Part shown: positions 23,095 to 34,900 of the stretch, piece by piece
How the letters are laid out: every line of letters starts with the position of its first letter
How positions within the stretch are numbered: the stretch's first letter is position 1
NCBI RefSeq assembly: GCF_028858725.1
Contig: NC_084774.1
Span: 4,872,001-4,936,000, forward strand
Direction of reading: 5' to 3'
Origin: Colius striatus
Taxonomy: Eukaryota > Chordata > Aves > Coliiformes > Coliidae
Length of the DNA stretch: 64,000 nt
The notes under the pieces: model-generated
Told to the model about the DNA's origin: nothing
Seen by the model: only the letters and a program-made list of their open reading frames with translations
The model's database searches: none
Position numbers and translations under genes: made by a program

Positions 23095-24892
23095 AAGGAA
23101 GGAGCTAGGAAGCAAGTTGCCATCCAACCTACTGCTCTATCTTATATCAGAGATATTTCTGGATACATGAGGACTGCAGGATAAGGAATTTAAACATTAT
23201 GTTGCAGATATCTCTTTGCAATGTTTCAACCCATCCCAGTCACAGTTGGCAGAACACTCCCTCAAAGGCATTGGGATTATGGAAGATGCTTATTCAAAGT
23301 TGCTCAAATTTGGTAACTTGCTAGACATTCCATTTTGTGAACTGATGGGAAAATGCTCCTCACAAAGGCAAGATCCTCCACAGAAGCAGCTGTTTGGGAG
23401 CAGACACTGACCACAGCAGCATCTGACTGTGCTCCAGGCATAAAGAGGTCAACCTGAGTGCCAGCTAAGGTATTCAAGTGCCTAATAAACAATCACTCAG
23501 GTACTCTCTGTGTGGAAATATCTTGGTCTAGGTGGCTGGAATTGTAATTCATAACCCAAGCTGCCCATAAGTCAAGTAATATCAGCAAATGGCACAAAGA
23601 AAATCCTGATTAGCTGTGCTGAACTGCCCTCTGTAGCAAGACATTACAGGAGAAAATCAGCAGGGCTTTAGCCTCAGTAAGGTGACATTAGTGTAATAGC
23701 AAATTCTTTTGTTACATTAACAAATTACAGCAATCATGCCTGGCATTGCTTTAAATAAAACTCATAGAGCAGCTTTATACATCAATAAATAATAATAAGC
23801 ATCTTCAAGCATTAGTGGACACATCCCACTTTATTGAATAGTGATATTAGCTGCCTAATGCAATCCTAATAATATCTCATTTTGCAGCAGAATAATCTGT
23901 GTCAAAAGCAGCCAGTTGTACTCAGCCCATGGTGATGATTTTTCTCCTTGTTTTAGAATAAATGTTTCTTCCCAGTTTCCCACCTTCCTCACTTGTCTCT
24001 CTCTTCTCCACTGGCCATTTGCAGAAGCTAGCTTTAGTCCAGGAAGACAGTCCCACTAGGACTTTTACGCTCAGTGAAGAGAAACCAGTCATTTAGTGGA
24101 GTTGTAACTGGGTCCTCTGACCTGTCCTCCAAAGCAACCTGCATCTCTTGAATCCCTGAGGTGAGTGTGAGCTGCTGGGATTGTCCCCCAGGTGTTGGGC
24201 TGAAGAACTGAGTGATGGGGGCTGTGGAGAAATCCTCTTTGCATGCAGAAGAGTGACAGCCTGGAGTGGTGGTAGAGACACATGGGAGCAATGGCCAGCA
24301 ATGAGGGACACCACGAGGAAGATCTGATTTGCCTGAAGTTGTTGTGCTAAGTGCCAGTAACTGTTCTCTGCTCTCATTTCTTTCAGAAGGTGCACATGAG
24401 AGTAACACCATAGTTCTTCCCTCAGTCCTCAGGCCAAATATGTCTAAGTCTGTTGGGCACAGGCAAATCACTGGCTTTAAGGCAGCTACACTTCCACCCA
24501 TCACATTTAAGGACCATGGGGCTGCACAGTCTCCACAGCTCATTCATCTCTTCTGTCAGCAGTGCCAGCTGTGACACTGCTTTTGATGTCCCAGCTCACA
24601 TCACAGAGGCTCTTCTGCACAGTGGGCAGCAGGGAAGGGATTTCACTCACTGATGGCCCAGGAGCAGTGTTTCACACTCCATTGCCGTGGTAGGAATGTT
24701 ACCAACTCAGACAGATAACCAGAATCAGCCTCTAGAATCTGTCCATAGAACCAGATGAGAAAATAGAGGGTTTTAAAATCAACAAGGACACATCTCAGCA
24801 ACAGGTTTGCTCTACCTTAGCAGAGCAAACAAAATCAAGTATTTCTGCTAAATAAATGTCAGTGCCTTCAAATAAACATCAGTGTTGTTCAG

Positions 24893-24946
24893 GCTTTGGG
24901 GTTTGGTTGTTTTGTTGAGTTTTGGGTTTGGGTTTTTTTCTTTGGA
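24893..24946. repeat. GT-rich low-complexity tract
   Basis: Runs of T interrupted by short G-runs (ggggtttgg, gggtttggg) on the plus strand. It is simple-sequence-like and contains three G-runs of three or more. Confidence 0.75.
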
Positions 24947-27927
24947 AAGGCTGTAATCAGCCTTATTTAAATTGGTTTGGTCTTTTGCCTCATGGCATCA
25001 CCTCAGAACTTGCTCTATAATGTGGAAGATGATTTTATGAGAGATGTATGGGCAGACACCTTGGGTTTTTTCAGTTTTCATTAATTTGATTCCTTCTAGG
25101 CAAGAAAGGGCTGTAATAATGTGATAAAATGAGGGAAGTGGTGACATTTAATATCATAAAAGAGCATAGAGGGCTTGATGTTTCTAAGTGTCACCAGCAC
25201 ATTCTTCAGAGGCAGCCCAGCCCTGGGAACCAGAGCACTGAAATAATTTAATCCTTGCATGATAAAAGGAATCACTAGAAATAATTCACTCCTTGTCTTA
25301 TTGCATATAGACTAATTTGGGAGCTCATTATTTATTTGGCAAGTATTTAGCATAACAAATCAATTTCTAGTGACACCTCAGATGAGGTAATTTATACTAA
25401 AAGTCAAAAGAAGATGGAAAAAGGAAGATTAAACTTTGTTATTCTATAAGCAGAGTGTTTGGGTCCCGGTGTGCCAGCAGCAGAGAGGACAGAGGGGAGC
25501 TGGGACACTGCCTGGGGTTGCAAAGTGCCTCTATCTCTACCTGCTCCACAACCTTGTACCAAAATAAGGACAAGAAGTTCACCTGTGCTCCAGGATGCTG
25601 GGTGTCCAGCTCAGATGTCAGATATAGCAATGAGATATTAGAGGAATTGAAATGTACATCTGCTTAGGAAGACTTGAGTCTCTTATTTGGACACACTCTC
25701 TGTTCACCTGCTGCCACAAAGCACCATCAAAACAAATCTGCCAAGAAAGAAGCAAAGATACAACCCATGCAAAGATGAACACGTCCCCAGCTTGCATCAT
25801 TTTCTATGTCCTTTCCTGTTTCTGACTGTAGGGATCAGATGAACAAAGGTGCTTTCCCACAGACAGAACACTGGTTTAACAAAGAAATTAATGGAGATGA
25901 AAAGGCTCTGCAGTAGGCAAAACCCCTTCCAACCTTTGGCTCAATAATGCAGGAGAAGAATGGTCTCAAGCACAGATCACCACTAGATTCTTTTATAAGC
26001 TTGCACATGACCTCAGCAAAGGGAGGCAAAAGGATGGGCCAATGACCTCCCTGAAGGTAACAGCAAATATGTTTGAGCTTCATCAGCTGCTGCTGCCAGA
26101 CCAGAAAAGGACTGCACATCTGTGATGTACTAGGTAGAATGAGCCAGAGAAAATTGGAAGAGAAGGAGGAGAGTGTGGGGAAAGCAGGGGACACTCAAAG
26201 GTGTTCAAGCAGCAGATATCCTGCAAGCTGGGAGGAGGTGAGATGTATCCTGGGTGTCAGCTTTGGGCTTGTGCATCTGCTTCTGTTTCTCATGGCAAAC
26301 AGCTCTGAGCAGCAGCATGTGAGCAGTAGTGGAATACAGGGAAACACATACTCTGAGTGCAGAGGGAAAGGCTCAGGTCCTGGGCCAAAACACCACACCA
26401 GAGAGGACCCATCTAGCCTTCCATCCTGCAGTGGCATCATAGGCATGAGTGAGTAATGGGGATGGTTTTGGTCAGTTGTAGTCAGTGCAATAGAAGACAG
26501 GTTTTCAAAAGGATCAACACCACTTGGATTTGCATTGTATGGGCAAGATGAGAGCAAATGCTTGAAACAAACTTCTCAGGGCAAGATTTTCTAGGTAAAA
26601 CATTTTCCTTTTTGCTTTGGGTCAATGCTTTCAAATTAACAAGAGGAACAAAAGGGACACAGGACACTTGTGGGTGACCAGAACTCCTTTTCAGAAGCCA
26701 GTGGCAGCAGTTTAGGTTTCAATCACTGAAAGGATCATTTTCTGGTTTCTTTGACCTGAATCTGGTTTTTTAAATCCCATTTTCAGTTTGGAAGAAGGAA
26801 AAACCCCACCACCACCCCACAAGAGTATTTATCTAGTATTTATCAACTGCCAAGTACCCTTTGCACAAAGATGCTTACAGATTTACATTCTCAGGGAGCA
26901 AAGAGCACACAACATGCCCTGATATGGCCCCACTCCCTGTCCATGTAATACACCATCAGCGTACAAGTTCACAACAACCTGGTTCAGCTGTGAAAAAACC
27001 TCTACATTGATTTCCCTGTCCTGTTTGTAATCTCCCAGCAGCAACAACCAGCCAGATCTACCACCATCTATTTCAGTATCCTGTTACATTATTAAAAACA
27101 CACATTTTTTCCTGTAAGCACCTAACAAAGCATCCAAATCTCAGGTCAGAGCAGATAGAAGTGGTAAAAGCGAGCAGAAAAGGAGCTGTTCTAATGGAAA
27201 CATCACAATTCATTCTGCTGGGTCCAATTGTACTCAATGAGTGGAAGACCACACCAGTCATTGATCTGACTAGGTGGCAATCTCTAAAGTTAATTGCTAT
27301 AATCAGAGTATTTGTGGTAGTTCCCCCATAGAGATTAAAAGGGAAAGGAGCATCAGGCAGTGCTGATGACATGTGGCACTCACCTCTTCTAGAAGGGCCA
27401 GTGGGTTCACCTGACTTGGAGAGCTTCCTCTGTGAAGTCCAGCAGCACTTTCTGTTTTGATAGAACATCCCAAAATCTCTCAGACATTTTATTTCCACAA
27501 GTGTGGGGGTGTTGTTTTTCCTCTTGTAAGGTCTCAGAATGATGCATGGCAGGAGATCCAAACCATGGCAGGGAGACACAAATAGCAATGCTGATTTTGT
27601 TCTCCATCAGTAAAGGACAGCAAAAACTGTTTTCAGTCTGAAACCAGATTCCAGAATGAACTGCTCTGAATTTGGGTTAGCTTGGTTCCAGCACAAGAAG
27701 TTGCTTTTGGCCTTTGTCTTCTCAGATAAAATGACTTCTCTGCTTAATCATTCCCTCCACTCACCACTCCTAGCTCTGCTCTGTCTCAATTTCCAGCACA
27801 TTTTGGGAGCCTTGGGCAGAAATTAGCTTAGATCCATCATTCATTGGGCATCTTGATGGACTAAAACCCAGTGTTCCCCAAAAGCAAGACACCCCACACC
27901 TCACCTGCCCCTGTTGCCAGCAGCCCA

Positions 27928-28008
27928 GGGCCATAAGCTCCTTAGGGCAGGCACAGTGATCACTGTTTGTCAGCAGGGACACTGTTGGGTCTTCTAGGAT
28001 GGCACAGG
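27928..28008 (+). mobile_element. Possible ancient L2/L3- or MIR-like 3' tail
   Basis: The phrase ataagctccttagggcaggc at 27931-27950, followed by tgtttgtcagcaggg and acactgttgggtcttctagg, resembles the shared 3' tail of very old amniote LINE/SINE families of the L2/L3/MIR group. That tail has a gctcctt-gggcaggga motif followed by a tttgtacagc-type segment. The recognition is from memory and the copy is short and diverged. A chance match is possible. Confidence 0.4.
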
Positions 28009-28477
28009 GAGGTGTCTGTGTGTTCCTGCCTTCTGCATATTTGCTCCGAGTTCTTAATTAACAGCCATAAAAGCTCCTCAAACATTTAGACAGACTTTAA
28101 ATAGCCATGAAAACACAACTGTGATGTAGAATGTGCACACCTAATTAATGTAATTAAAGTATCCATTCTGGAGCCCACACACAGGCACAGCACAGCTCCC
28201 CTGGGCCCAGAACTCCCCTCTTTGAGCACATTCCAGCAGTCCTTGTGCCACAGGTTTTGAGGGATGGCAGCCAGCCCAGGCAGAGATTACCACAGCAGTG
28301 CTCTCTGCTCAGCCCTGTTCCCCTGGAGAAATGCATGGACACGGCTCAAAGTCAGGGATGTGTCTCCTTCTGCCAACTGCCACCCTCATGGCTTCCCTCT
28401 CCTCATCCTCGTGTTGCCTCTTCCTTCTATGAGTGTATAATTGGCTGGTTAGATGGAGAGCAGTGGATGTCATCTAC

Positions 28478-29350
28478 CTGTCTCCCATAACATCCTCATA
28501 GCAAAGCTCAGGCAGTGTGGCTTGGATGAGTGGGTGGTGAGATGGATCAAGAGCTGGCTGAATGACAGAGCCCAGAGGGTGGTGATCAATGGCACACAAT
28601 GGAGTTGGAGGCCTGTGGCCAGTGGAGTTCCACAGGGATGGGTTCTGGGGCCAGTCTTGTTCAACATCTTCATCAATGACCTGGATGAGGGGACAGAGTG
28701 ACCCTCAGCAAGTTCCCTGATGGCACCAGACTGGGATGACTGGTTGATTCCCCAGAGGCTGTGAGATCTGGACAGGCTGAGAGCTGGGCAGAAAGGAACC
28801 TCATGAGGTTCAACAAAGACAAGTGCAGAGTCCTGCAGCTGGGAAGGAACAACCCCATGCACCAGTACAGGCTGGCGGTGACCTGCTGGAGAGCAGCTCC
28901 AGGAGAGAGACCTGAGTGCTGGGTGATAAACTAAACGTGAACCAGCAATGTGCCCTCGTGGGCAAGAAGCCAATGGCATCCTGGGGGCATCAAGAAGAGT
29001 GTGGGCAGCACATCAAAGGAGGTTCTCCTCCCCCTTTGCTCTCCCCTGCTGAGGCCTCAGCTGGAGACCTGTGTCCAGTTCTGTGCTCCCCAGCTCAAGA
29101 GACAGGGAACTGCTGGAGAGAGGCCAGTGCAGGGCCATCAAGATGCTGAGGGGATGGAACTTCTCTGTGAGAAGGAAAAGCTGTGGAACCTGTGGCTGTT
29201 CAGCCTGGAGAAAACTGAGGTGGGGTCTCATTAACAAGGTGTTTCTCAAGAGGATGGGGCAACATGTTTTTGGGTTTTTTTCTGTTGTCACAAATGACAG
29301 GACAAGGGGTAATAGACAAAAGCTGGAAGACAAAAAGTTTTCCTGGACAG
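28478..29350 (+). mobile_element. CR1 LINE, internal ORF2 fragment with broken reverse transcriptase
   Basis: The longest CR1 copy here, and the only one reaching the reverse-transcriptase domain. The frame ending at 28701 reads [20 protein letters not shown], then [15 protein letters not shown] and IFINDLDE, which are conserved blocks of CR1-type reverse transcriptase. A TGA at 28699-28701 ends the frame just before the catalytic F-x-D-D block. At 28713-28724 that block survives only as FPDG in another frame, so the enzyme is dead. The remainder continues through the thumb/C-terminal region (RPQLETCVQFCAPQLKR, about 29049-29099) with several indels. Unlike the other copies it has no 3' UTR tail: similarity stops at about 29350, shortly after gacaggacaagggg. 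A later deletion or rearrangement therefore probably removed the tail. Confidence 0.93.
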
Positions 29351-31652
29351 CCATTGAGCCAATATAACCCTAACAGTAGCAATAAAGGCTTTCCCAACAG
29401 TACAATCCCCTATATGGGAACAGTTGACCCCACTGCTCTCTGTTACATTAGCAGTCTTTTTTATTCAGATCAGCTTGTCTGCCTTGCCAAGACCACTTTA
29501 TATAAGGTCACTAAGCAACAGGAAAGCCTGCTCATCACTAACTTAACCCAAGTTCAGACAGAAGACCCCAGGGACAAAAGCTTCAGATTTAGCTACCTCA
29601 AGTGAAATAAGTTCAAACCTTAAATCTCATTGTTAATCATGTGGATCATCCAATCCTCCCCAGATCTGCACATGAATCAATCACCCTAAAGCCCACATAA
29701 CCTCCATCAGGCGAGGTATGGAGACCTGGAAAGCCACTCCTGTGCCATTATCCCTCTGAATCTCTTTGGGATTAAATGAACCTCCCCAATAATACTTCTG
29801 AGAGCCCTGTCTCTGGATTAAGCCCTGTGCTATTTTCTCACACATGCGTTTATTTGTTTAGTCCTCTAAATTCAGAACACAAACTTCTGCCTTGGCTCAT
29901 CCTCTCTGTCCCTATCCCTGGGACACAGTGACAATGACAATCTTCTGAGAGGAGTTCTGTAGAACTAGAAACTCTCTCTGCCTGCCACCTAATGCAGATT
30001 GTTACAGCAAGAGTGTCTCAAAGCCCTGCAGATCAGCTCCATGTGCCCAAGGTGCCAGATTTCCTGGTAACACCAAGAAATGGCTCTCAGTGGTCTGTTC
30101 TGGTGATAGAGTTTCCTTTGGTTTTTTGCATGGAATATCCAATTGCCCCCAAACCTGCCCCTTCTCACCCTACCAGTGCCCTCTGCTCGTGGCGATTGCC
30201 CTGGCATCAGAGCTGTGTGGCATCAGAGCCTCAACAGAGCAGGCAGGAGAGACCAAGGCTTTAGACTCAAGTCAGAAAGGAGGCTCAGATGTATACTCAT
30301 TAGCCTCTGTGTGCATGATAATTAATCACACCAGGTGTGATTACTTAAGAGTAGCTAATTACATGTCTCCTGGCAGGTAAGTATGCTTATCCTCTGGGTC
30401 TCATTATGCCTCCCCTATGTTCTAGTAGGTAAGCTGCCTCCAGACATAATCTGGGTTTTCCCAATGCAACAGACAAGCAGGTTTCCATGGGTTTCCATCC
30501 ACCTTTGGATAAATCTCCTACATCTCTTATTGAGCAGCACAAGTGTGACTTATCCCATTTCTGCCCTCGTGGCTCAGAGCACTGGATAATCAATGGCTAT
30601 TCATGGTAGGGGCTGCTGCAGACACCCATGCTGGGACCACAGGGCTGGTTCCACACCAAGCAAGGTGAAAGATCAACATGCAGAGGGTTACTCCATTACA
30701 TCCTTAGTTGTTTGTGTGATTAATCATGTAAAATGAGACCTCATTAGCTTTTGAGAATAGAGAGGATAGGTGCAAAAGTCTAACTATTAATGGCAGATAA
30801 CAAGGAACAAGAGCACTTCAAAAGGCAGCAGCATTTATCACAATCTATTTGAAGCTAAGCTGAGATGTGCAATGTTGTTTTACAAAACTCCAAATGAGTA
30901 TTCTTGCAATTGTAAAACACATCAGGATCTTTGTGCTGCCTTTAATCTGTCAGTTCACCTTCAAGAATGTAATGAACTCCTCTAGGTTACAAAATGTTTT
31001 ATTCAAGACGAAGTCTGATATTATCATTTAGGATGTAAATCCTAAACTAATAGAAGCTGAAGTTGATAATAAAACAGCAATTAATCCACGTTGAGAGTAA
31101 CAAAAATTAACAAACTGCTGTTCAAATATTTATAGCAGGAAAGTTCTGTTGCTTGTTCATTGGTGCAGTTTTGAAGACTGACTTTGCAAGTACAAAATCC
31201 AGCTTTATGTCGAGCTGAAGGTTCTCTGCAAGGAGCTGCCTCACATTTGCTGGGACAAAAACAGCCCCAGCAACACCTACTTCCCGAGAGGACTGGGGGA
31301 GGATTCACTTCTAATCTTCCCAGTTTTCCTCCTGCTGTTTGCTGCTCTGTATATTTAACCTCTTCTCCACTATAGATGGACAACTGGGGCAGGAAGATGA
31401 GTTGTAATTCTGCAGCTGGTGGGTACCACATACTGCACCTGCCTGCTCTCATTTAAAGCTTTGATATGCAGCTTTCTAAAACCCTGGTGGAAGACTTCTC
31501 TCTTGAGTTTTGCAAACTCAGTGGAAAGAAAAATTAGCAAATACAAACCAAGAAAAGGATGTATGTTCCTAAACAGCAAGGAGGTGATCTGCAGAACCCA
31601 CAGGCACTTTTTATCGTTAAAGGAGGGGCAGCAGTAACAGATACCAAAGATA
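29351..31652. other. Unique sequence, no gene seen
   Basis: No exon or repeat recognised. The part at about 30680-31090 is AT-rich, free of repeats and dense in TAAT/ATTA and TTAATC-type words, so it might be a conserved non-coding element. Nothing stronger can be said. Confidence 0.5.
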
Positions 31653-31939
31653 TGGAAGTTGGGGCATTCCTTTTTTATAATGTATCTAGTGACAGGACAA
31701 GGGGTGATGGGGTGAAGCTGGAACACAAAATGTTTCATTTAAACAGAAGAAAAAAACTCTTTCCCTGTGAGGTGAGGGAGCCCTGGCCCAGGCTGCCCAG
31801 GGAGGCTGTGGAGGCTCCTTCCTTGGAGGTTTACAAAACCTGCCTGTGTGACTTGATTGAGGGGAACCTGCTTTAACAGGGAGGGTGGGCTAGATAATCT
31901 CTAAAGTTCCCTTCCTATCCCTACCATTCTATGATTCTA
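31653..31939 (+). mobile_element. CR1 LINE 3' UTR fragment
   Basis: A sense-strand CR1 tail: ggaagttggggcattcc, gacaggacaaggggtgatgg, gtgagggagccctggcc (31772), ggaggctccttccttgg, agataatctctaaag, and the octamer tail attctatgattctaa at 31927-31941. It is of the same type as 306-938. A short deletion removes part of the usual block between ggtttacaaaacc and gtgacttgattg. Confidence 0.95.
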
Positions 31940-34900
31940 AGTTTATTGAGAAGATCACAAGCTGGAAGGGCTAGAAACGATCTTTTTGTCTGTCTGCAAG
32001 CAAATACCATCAGGGACCAAGATGAACCTTCCTGCATGGAGCGGTTATTCTGTTTCTAACCTATGGTTTGCCATAATACTTTTCCTGAATCACTTAAGAC
32101 ACAAAGTACTGTCCTGGAAATAGCTGTTTTGGTTACAGAGGTGGGCTGTGATGGCTCACAGTTGCTTTTCAACCACACAGCATAAGCAAGACATACTGCA
32201 CCATTAATGGGAAGGAGAGACTGAGAGGAGAGAGGAGGACATCACTCATACCCAACAAAACTGCCCCAACAACATGCACCACCAATTTCAGCTGCTGCAT
32301 TTTTTACTCCATTGGGATTATAGACTGTTCAATTCCAATCTCCAAGGCATTAAAAAAACCCCACATCTGCTCCCTCCCTGCCCCTTCCACAAACCCTCTG
32401 CTGGAGTCAGACATTCAAAACCAAAGAGGGAAAAAGAAGGTGTGTGCAAACATTTGCAGGTGTCTGCTCACCAATGCTTGCAGTCATTTTCATCCTGACT
32501 AGTTCTCACAAGCCAAAGTAAAAATGAAGCTTGGCATGTCACTCTGCAGGCAGTTGTGTTTCATAATGCATGGGCAGGAGATATTTTATTAATTCTGGTT
32601 TTTTGTAGATCTCTGTTTGCATAAGTTTCATCCTTCTAGGAAGTTGCTTGGCTCTGGGGGTTGTGTGTTGTTTTTTAAAGGTGGGTTTTCTTTCCTGTAG
32701 GATGTTGTTAGAGGCTGATGTGGGGATCTGAGCAGATCCCACAGTGCTCTGCAGGCAGGACAGCAGCAGGAGGGTCCTTGGGACAAAGGGAAGAGTCCCA
32801 ACCTCAAGAATCAGGTGTTGAAGGTTGCTCTTACAATTGTGTAAGGCCTTTAGGTACAGAATCACCTCTACTAGACTGACAGTTAACAACACTCCCTTGA
32901 TATTAACCTAAAGACAGGACATTTAACACTTTCCTTCAATAAGCCTTTTGGAGGCATCATTTGCTTATAGGGTTTAACTGTTGCAGAGGAAAAACCCAAA
33001 CATGGAGATTTCAGTACAGAATGCTGCCTCTCCCTGTTGACAGATGTGTGCTAAAACACCATTTCCTATTGAGGCTGCACCTCTCTTCCCCCCCTCCTAC
33101 AAAGCATCTATTATATTTAGGTATCTGGCAGCATATCACACTTTGAGGGAGCAGGGAAGCAGCCAGGAGAGGGGAGTAAAACTGACAGAGTGAAGAGAGA
33201 AAATTTGGGTGGTGCTTCAGCCCTGCACACCCCACGTGTGCTGCTGGCATCACTATGGGGCAGCACAGGCACTCACACACCTGCACTGACAGTGGCAGCC
33301 GTACCCCAGGTCTGCTCTGATGCATGTTCAGTGGGATCCCATCCCGTTCCCAGTCAAGCACCACCATGATTTTCCAGTTATTCTCACACTTTGGGGTTTT
33401 TTTTCCTGACCTCTTTCAAGCAGTTTCCTCCACTCTGATTTACTCTCAGCCCTCTCACTGGCCACACAGTGCTCACCATGGCAGGGACACCACCTGTATT
33501 TAGAGTTTATCTCACAAAGTCCCTTCAGAGCAAGCACTGCAGGAGGTACTCCTGCCCCAGCCAAGAGCACCAGTGCAAACACACCTTCCCCAGATGACAA
33601 AATTGGGAGTGAAGCAGCCTGGGATGTTTTTCTCTTCTACCTCCCTTCAGCAGAGAGGCTGGCTCGTGGGCACAGTCACTGTGAGGGCTGTCTGCACATC
33701 CCAAGCAGGCAGCTTTTCCATTCTCAACTCATAGCTTCCACTCTCATCTAGATTACTCATCTAGAGGTAAAAACCACATGGTTTGGTGGCAGGCAAAAGC
33801 AGAAATTAATAGTGTACCAGCCATTTGGAAACAAGTTGAGGATGAGACCATCCACTAATGCTGGACAAGCACTTGTTTTACTCACCACCTTCCAGGGCCA
33901 GGCTTTTCTGAGCTGAGCCTAGGTGAGGGTGTAACATCACCAGTTGTGTTTGGATCAGCATGTCCAGGCTGCATTTGTTTGGTGGGATGTTGTTGTGGGT
34001 TTGGGGAGCAGTAGTAGTTCTCTCTTCTAAAGCCAGATATCTTTTCAACCATCTTTTAGTAGTTTCAGTGCTCAAAAGCATGGGCTGAACAGCACAGTGT
34101 GTAACTGTTCTTTCACTTGTGGAACTGCACTATTTCACAAGGTCAGCCTGTGAAATGCTTACAGAAACCTTCATGCTCTCCCTCTGAGGACATTTTACAC
34201 CAAATAAAGGTATTATCATTCTCCTATTAAGAAAGACACAGCATCTGGGAGTGTGAACAGACTCAGATAACAGCAAATCTGTGCTTTGGATTCTGTTTTC
34301 TTCCCAGATCTTGGTGGGAAAGATGGAAGAGTACCACAACACATCCAATTAGCCACATATCTCCTGGATTAATCCAGATCCAACACACATGGGAAAAGGA
34401 AAAACCAATAAGAAAGGCATGACAAATAAATGTAGCAACACAAGTATATCTAGATTTCATATGGAAATATACATGTTCTCTTCTACTTAAGTACATACAA
34501 TACACAGGAGATGTGTAAATAGAGCTCTGTATCTCATTACAAATCTCAGTATCCACTGCTAAAACTAACTTTTCAGAGAACATAGAGGATGACACACAGT
34601 GCAGAATTAACAGACCCAATATTCCTCTCTCAAACACAAGTGCAAGGAGCCAGGAGGATGGACAATTTAAAGCCAGTGACAGGAATAAATTAAGTAGATT
34701 AATCATAATATTAATTAAACCTTCAGATGACCTCATACAGTGAAATCAATGTCTGCAGAACAGATAAACTTCATCTAAGCAAGAAGCAGTGAAGTGACAA
34801 CAGGTTACAAAAATCCATAACCCTCCATCCCATGCTGTCCTTTCCCTTGAAGATGTTTATAGTGCATGAGAAATTAAAGTGTCCCTGTACATACATTCAC

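Larger units (their letters stand above)
23095..28477. other. Long unique stretch, no gene seen
   Basis: Five kilobases without a recognisable CR1. AT-rich patches dense in TAAT-type words occur at about 23690-23890 and 25240-25400, which is typical texture for, but not proof of, developmental enhancers. A GT-rich low-complexity tract lies at 24893-24946 and a possible ancient repeat tail at 27928-28008 (separate entries). The two longest open frames of the window, 24034-24543 minus (169 codons) and 27073-27588 minus (171 codons), show no domain I recognise and are within what chance gives in 64 kb. Confidence 0.5.

Noticed and set aside
24034..24543. Minus-strand open frame of 169 codons
   Set aside because: No recognisable domain and no supporting exon signals. 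Within the length expected by chance in 64 kb of two-strand sequence.
24893..24946. Possible G-quadruplex in the GT-rich tract
   Set aside because: Only three G-runs of three or more, so a stable three-tier quadruplex is not supported.
27073..27588. Minus-strand open frame of 171 codons, the longest in the window
   Set aside because: Composition and motifs look random, and no family was recognised. A tblastn hit in other birds with a conserved frame would be needed to reopen it.
34263..34736. Minus-strand 157-codon leucine/isoleucine-rich frame that looks membrane-protein-like
   Set aside because: Hydrophobicity follows from AT-rich composition. No ordered helices or family match could be recognised.
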